Shown piece after piece: positions 6,222-8,405 of a stretch of 8,405 bases of DNA. The notes beneath the pieces were generated by a model. That model saw only the letters and a list, made by a program, of their open reading frames with translations. It was not told where the DNA came from and did no database searches. Numbering within the stretch: position 1 is the first letter of the stretch; each line of letters opens with the position of its first letter. Both the position numbers and the translations under genes were made by a program. This DNA is from JAFGED01 sp964551295 (GTDB lineage: Bacteria; Chloroflexota; Anaerolineae; B4-G1), in the NCBI GenBank assembly GCA_964551295.1, contig CAZKDJ010000181.1:1-8405 (forward strand), given 5' to 3'.

Positions 6222-6905
6222 TCAACCCATTCCCAATGCCAGTATGACGAGCTGCATCGCCGCCACGGCAGCCAGCACCGCTCGCAGTCGAGGGCGCTCG
6301 CGCGGGCTCAGCCAGGCGGCGCTCCACACCAACCACGCGCCCAGCAGGCTGCTCTGTTCAGGGTTTCCCTCCCACACCAGGCCGCGCTGCCACAGGGTCG
6401 TCAGCGCATTTGCACCAACGAGCAGTGTCAGCAGCAGGTAGAGTACGTCAAATAACCGGCTTATCGGTGTGCCCGGGCTTGCGAGTGTGCCCAACGCCTC
6501 GCCCAGGACACGCGCGGCCAGGCCCCCGTAAACCGCGGCCGCCAAACTCACCGAGGAAGCGATGTCCCCTCTGGTTTGTACGAGCCCCGTGATCAGGAAG
6601 AGGCAGGCGCCCGTCAGCACGAGCGTGGGCAGCAGGGTATTGGCATCGTACCAAGGTGAAGGGCGCTGATGGGGCGGAGGTGCGGCGATGGCTGCCATCA
6701 AAACCAGGGAGAACACCAGCGCGGAACCACCCGTAACCCACAGGAGCAGTATCGCGATCAGAAGCAACCCGCCTATCCCCCACCTGATGACGCGGATTGC
6801 GCGAGCGAGACGCGGCATCGGGCGGATGCCATCCCACAGCGCTAACCCCAAGGCCGTCAGCAGTGCGCCAAAGCTCAACCCGATCAAAGGGGCGGCATAG
6901 CCCAC
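6222..6905 (-). CDS. CcsA/ResC-like polytopic membrane protein, degenerate
   Basis: A 227-residue integral membrane protein with six to eight hydrophobic segments (about 4-24, 42-75, 91-109, 116-138, 150-170, 185-200, 207-225). The C-terminal layout W178, NPE (181-183), WLVWSAAWL (191-199), Arg-rich loop, then a helix ending LALG resembles the end of CcsA/CcmC proteins, where WDPKE is followed by a WLIYAAYL-like helix. Position right after a ResB-like gene supports this, since ResB and CcsA form the System II heme lyase. However, the tryptophan-rich WWD motif is not intact and the only histidine is His79 in a loop, so the heme ligands of true CcsA are absent. Start is GTG 6905, 1 nt after the ResB stop, with GAGGAGGG at 6911-6918. 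The family assignment is an inference; an unrelated membrane protein is possible. Confidence 0.72.
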   Translation of the reverse strand: MGYAAPLIGLSFGALLTALGLALWDGIRPMPRLARAIRVIRWGIGGLLLIAILLLWVTGGSALVFSLVLMAAIAAPPPHQRPSPWYDANTLLPTLVLTGACLFLITGLVQTRGDIASSVSLAAAVYGGLAARVLGEALGTLASPGTPISRLFDVLYLLLTLLVGANALTTLWQRGLVWEGNPEQSSLLGAWLVWSAAWLSPRERPRLRAVLAAVAAMQLVILALGMG

Positions 6906-6906
6906 G

Positions 6907-7926
6907 TCAGCCCTCCTCGCCCGCCTTTGGCCGGCGCACAGACCACACGATGCGTCCGCCCAGCCCCACGGCAGCGAGCGCGATCCCGATGCAGGTGGGC
7001 CACAGGCCGGGATTGAACGTAGCGGTCACTCGCGCGTAGGGCACGCTGGTGAAATGCAGCCTCGCGCCGTCTACCGTCAATTCGGTATCCCCCTCCACGA
7101 CGGCCTCGGTCTCCAAGCGGACGGGCGGATAGCAATAGACCTGGACGAGCACGGGGGTATGCGCTTCGATGGGATGGCCGACCTGCAGCGCCAGACGGAC
7201 AATCAACTGCGCTTCGGGGATGGCCAAGAGTTGATCCTCGACGATGGCCAGGGTCAGCTCTGTGCGAGGATCGTCTTCGGCCCGCTGGAGTGCGAGGGGG
7301 CCTCCCTGAGCATCGGTGGCGTTGATCCGCACACCAGGCCCACGCGCCTCGGAAAAGGCCGCAATGCCGGCGCTATGCGCGATATTCAAAGTATCCCCGT
7401 CCAAGGTAACCCAGCTAGCGGTTCCGGGCACCGATGTCCGTTCGCCGCCCCGGACGATCAGCCCCTCGACCCGCCAGCCCCACAGGTGAGCGATGACCAG
7501 CCCGATCAGCAGCAGCAACCCACCCCCGTGGGCCAGCAGAGGGAACATATCCAATACCCCGTGGCGGTCAGCGTCGGAGAACGTGCGCTCCCCACACTCC
7601 ACCAAACACAGCAGAAGGATGCCGCCGAGCAACGCCAGCAACGCGCGAAAGCCGAAGGAACGTGCGACGCCAAACAGGCCCAGCGCCTGCATCGTCTGCG
7701 TCGCTCCCCCAAAGCGCGCCTGCGTCTCGGAAAGCCACCGCGCGTAGGCTGCCGGATTGGACGTGGGTGCCTGGGACACCCACGCCGCGATCAGCAGCCC
7801 GACTGCCGCTGCCAGCAGCAGGATCACCAGCAGGCTGTCGCTGGTCACAATCTGCCAGATGAGGCGCCAGGGATCGCGCCGTCCGGGAGCACTTGGGGTT
7901 TGAGTAACCATTCGTTCCTGCCGCAT
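6907..7926 (-). CDS. ResB-like cytochrome c biogenesis protein
   Basis: A 339-residue membrane protein with ResB topology: hydrophobic helices at about 31-51, 93-110 and 128-149, a long extracytoplasmic part (155-305), and a last helix (309-328) followed by a basic tail. ResB-like details are the FGFRALLALLGGILLLCLVECGER stretch (91-114, helix then Cys and Arg), AHGGGLLLLIGLVIAHLWG (132-150) with His133, and FNPGLWPTCIGIALAAVGL (304-322). With CcsA/ResC it delivers heme to apocytochrome c outside the membrane. It is shorter than typical ResB (about 400-550 residues), so the outer domain is reduced. ATG 7926 lies 2 nt from a terminator-like T-tract and has no good ribosome site. ATG 7911 (residue 6) has AGGAA three bases upstream and may be the true start. 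It is the first gene of the operon. Confidence 0.82.
   Translation of the reverse strand: MRQERMVTQTPSAPGRRDPWRLIWQIVTSDSLLVILLLAAAVGLLIAAWVSQAPTSNPAAYARWLSETQARFGGATQTMQALGLFGVARSFGFRALLALLGGILLLCLVECGERTFSDADRHGVLDMFPLLAHGGGLLLLIGLVIAHLWGWRVEGLIVRGGERTSVPGTASWVTLDGDTLNIAHSAGIAAFSEARGPGVRINATDAQGGPLALQRAEDDPRTELTLAIVEDQLLAIPEAQLIVRLALQVGHPIEAHTPVLVQVYCYPPVRLETEAVVEGDTELTVDGARLHFTSVPYARVTATFNPGLWPTCIGIALAAVGLGGRIVWSVRRPKAGEEG
6911..6918 (-). promoter_or_regulatory. Strong ribosome binding site for the GTG-started CcsA-like gene
   Basis: GAGGAGGG on the minus strand lies inside the last codons of the ResB-like gene, 5 nt before GTG 6905. It supports this unusual start codon; no other start exists in frame until residue 30. 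Confidence 0.7.
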
Positions 7927-7927
7927 T

Positions 7928-7951
7928 AGAAAGAAAGCCCCTTATCGGGGC
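7928..7951 (-). terminator. Rho-independent-like terminator or attenuator just before the ResB-like gene
   Basis: On the minus strand GCCCC (7951-7947), loop GATAA, GGGGC (7941-7937) is followed by TTTCTTTCT (7936-7928). It could end the tRNA-Thr transcript. Because it finishes 2 nt before ATG 7926, it could also attenuate transcription of the operon or hide its start. The stem is short (5 bp), so its strength is uncertain. Confidence 0.5.
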
Positions 7952-7959
7952 CGGATTGG

Positions 7960-7974
7960 GCTGGCTCTGCCAGC
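7960..7974. repeat. Short perfect hairpin in the operon leader
   Basis: GCTGGC and GCCAGC flank a 3-nt loop, making a 6-bp stem. It lies between the candidate promoter (8000-8008) and the terminator-like hairpin, so a leader RNA starting near 7993 would carry two consecutive stem-loops. No riboswitch class is recognised. Confidence 0.4.
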
Positions 7975-7999
7975 TAGCTCGCTAAGAAACTATCCGAAA

Positions 8000-8008
8000 A
8001 TTGTAGCA
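8000..8008 (-). promoter_or_regulatory. Candidate extended -10 promoter for the eight-gene operon
   Basis: TGCTACAAT on the minus strand has the TGn extension and a five-of-six match to TATAAT. No good -35 stands 16-18 nt upstream; the nearest candidate, TTCAAG, is 20 nt away. Transcription would begin near 7993, about 67 nt before ATG 7926. Confidence 0.35.
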
Positions 8009-8049
8009 TAGCCCCTTGTGGGCGTCTTGAACGGGCACGAGCATGCTAC
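8003..8049. repeat. Inverted repeat GTAGCAT/ATGCTAC
   Basis: A perfect 7-bp inverted repeat, GTAGCAT (8003-8009) and ATGCTAC (8043-8049), encloses 33 nt that also hold GCCC and GGGC tracts. On the plus strand it is followed by TTTTTT (8054-8059). It overlaps the candidate -10 element, so it may be an operator or a plus-strand terminator-like hairpin. Confidence 0.3.
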
Positions 8050-8071
8050 GCAGTTTTTTGTATAGTTTCCA

Positions 8072-8144
8072 AGCCACCCTTGGGAATCGAACCCAAAACC
8101 TGGCGCTTACGAAGCGTCTGCTCTGCCGATTGAGCTAGGGTGGC
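8072..8144 (-). tRNA. tRNA-Thr (anticodon CGT)
   Basis: A 73-nt cloverleaf on the minus strand. The acceptor stem is GCCACCC with GGGTGGC, the D stem GCTC with GAGC, and the anticodon arm has loop TTCGTAA giving anticodon CGT (reads ACG, Thr). The T arm is TTGGG, loop TTCGATT, CCCAA, and the variable loop is AGGTT. The discriminator base is T and CCA is not encoded, so it must be added enzymatically. The anticodon stem has one A-C mismatch (second pair). A good promoter lies just upstream and a terminator-like hairpin downstream at 7928-7951. Confidence 0.95.
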
Positions 8145-8154
8145 ATGGTCACAC

Positions 8155-8182
8155 ATTATACCAGCATCACGGGGATTGGCAA
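8155..8182 (-). promoter_or_regulatory. Promoter of tRNA-Thr
   Basis: On the minus strand -35 TTGCCA (8177-8182) and a consensus -10 TATAAT (8155-8160) are 16 nt apart. The predicted start near 8148 is only a few bases before the mature tRNA 5' end at 8144, typical of a stand-alone tRNA gene. Confidence 0.75.
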
Positions 8183-8218
8183 ATTGACCCCGGCCCAGCC
8201 CGGCGTAACCAGCAAGAC

Positions 8219-8247
8219 TTGTATAGACGCGCAAATAGTGTTATGAT
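8219..8247 (+). promoter_or_regulatory. Candidate divergent plus-strand promoter
   Basis: TTGTAT (8219-8224) and TATGAT (8242-8247) are separated by 17 nt on the plus strand, pointing away from the tRNA. A small hairpin CTCTG/CAGAG follows at 8251-8267. No open frame starts before the window ends, so any target gene lies beyond 8405 or the transcript is noncoding. Confidence 0.4.
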
Positions 8248-8363
8248 GACTCTGGCTATCACAGAGGAATTAGCCACGTCACTTAACCGTAACGGAGCTG
8301 TAACCCGCTATACTCACACTCGGGCTACAATAGATTGACAGTATCTTCTCAGTAGGGGAAGAT
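8248..8363. other. Non-coding spacer at the right edge
   Basis: No open frame, tRNA or known RNA is recognisable. AT-richer patches hold isolated promoter-like hexamers (TATACT at about 8310, TACAAT at about 8326, TTGACA at 8335-8340), but none forms a properly spaced -35/-10 pair. Confidence 0.4.
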
Positions 8364-8400
8364 GGGGGTGTGAGGGCGGCGTAGCCGCCCTCACACCCCC
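8364..8400. repeat. Perfect 17-bp palindromic hairpin
   Basis: A 17-nt arm running from GGGGGTGTG to GGGCGGC (8364-8380), a 3-nt loop GTA and the exact complement (8384-8400) form a GC-rich hairpin of 37 nt. There is no T-tract after it, so a classic terminator is unlikely. It looks like a dispersed intergenic palindromic repeat, and it lies at the very end of the window. Confidence 0.7.
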
Positions 8401-8405
8401 CGCCC

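Noticed and set aside
6217..6336. N-terminal extension of the nucleoside phosphorylase by 40 residues
   Set aside because: It overlaps the previous gene by over 110 bp, and its composition (Ala, Gly, Arg) is unlike the family; ATG 6216 right after the upstream stop is better.
7054..7929. A 291-residue plus-strand reading frame
   Set aside because: It is the antisense shadow of the ResB-like gene, rich in Gln/Arg/Pro with no domain, and contradicts the membrane topology seen on the minus strand.
8046..8234. A 62-residue minus-strand reading frame
   Set aside because: It overlaps the whole tRNA-Thr and its promoter and has no protein-like features.
8335..8363. Promoter with TTGACA at 8335-8340
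   Set aside because: No -10-like hexamer stands 16-18 nt downstream.
1..8405. CRISPR array, transposase or prophage
   Set aside because: No regularly spaced direct repeats, transposase motifs or phage genes were seen on either strand.

Overview
The window reads as GC-rich bacterial chromosome, possibly Chloroflexota (Anaerolineae-like). That assignment is inferred from gene style: a PASTA-less Ser/Thr kinase with a jellyroll-like ectodomain, short divergent ResB/CcsA-type membrane proteins and a MetE/UROD-like protein. Nothing in the sequence proves it. Every gene found lies on the minus strand, so transcription runs from high to low coordinates.

Layout in transcription order: a tRNA-Thr(CGT) with a good promoter (8072-8160); a 145-bp spacer with a candidate extended -10 promoter, two hairpins and a terminator-like element ending 2 nt before the first gene; then eight tightly packed genes that look like one operon. 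These are a ResB-like cytochrome c biogenesis protein (6907-7926), a CcsA-like membrane protein without the usual heme-handling residues (6222-6905), a nucleoside phosphorylase (5458-6216), a NUDIX hydrolase (4993-5448), a uridine kinase-type P-loop kinase (4361-4996), a TauE/SafE permease (3611-4342), a TlpA/ResA-like thioredoxin-fold protein (3110-3610) and a MetE/UROD-like protein (1991-3106). Gaps are -4 to +18 nt. A separate promoter (1945-1973) drives a membrane-anchored Ser/Thr protein kinase (124-1917).

The main discovery is in the thioredoxin-fold gene. It is split by an in-frame TGA (3425-3427) exactly where the first cysteine of the redox CxxC motif belongs, giving U-K-P-C. The frame then stays open for 104 residues with a correct TlpA domain, including the cis-Pro loop. 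Directly after the TGA the mRNA folds into a perfect 8-bp stem with a GGUCUU loop above a 5-bp lower stem, as expected of a bacterial SECIS element. The gene is therefore best read as a selenoprotein. Its 5' end has a second anomaly: a good ribosome site and a signal-peptide-like start lie in a different frame from the catalytic domain, suggesting a small deletion or sequence error.

Together, ResB-like, CcsA-like and ResA-like genes suggest a divergent System II cytochrome c maturation or envelope thiol-redox module, interleaved with nucleoside-salvage genes. The right edge (8145-8405) has no gene; it holds the tRNA promoter, a divergent plus-strand promoter candidate and a perfect 17-bp palindromic hairpin. 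The left edge (1-123) shows no gene and no convincing terminator.
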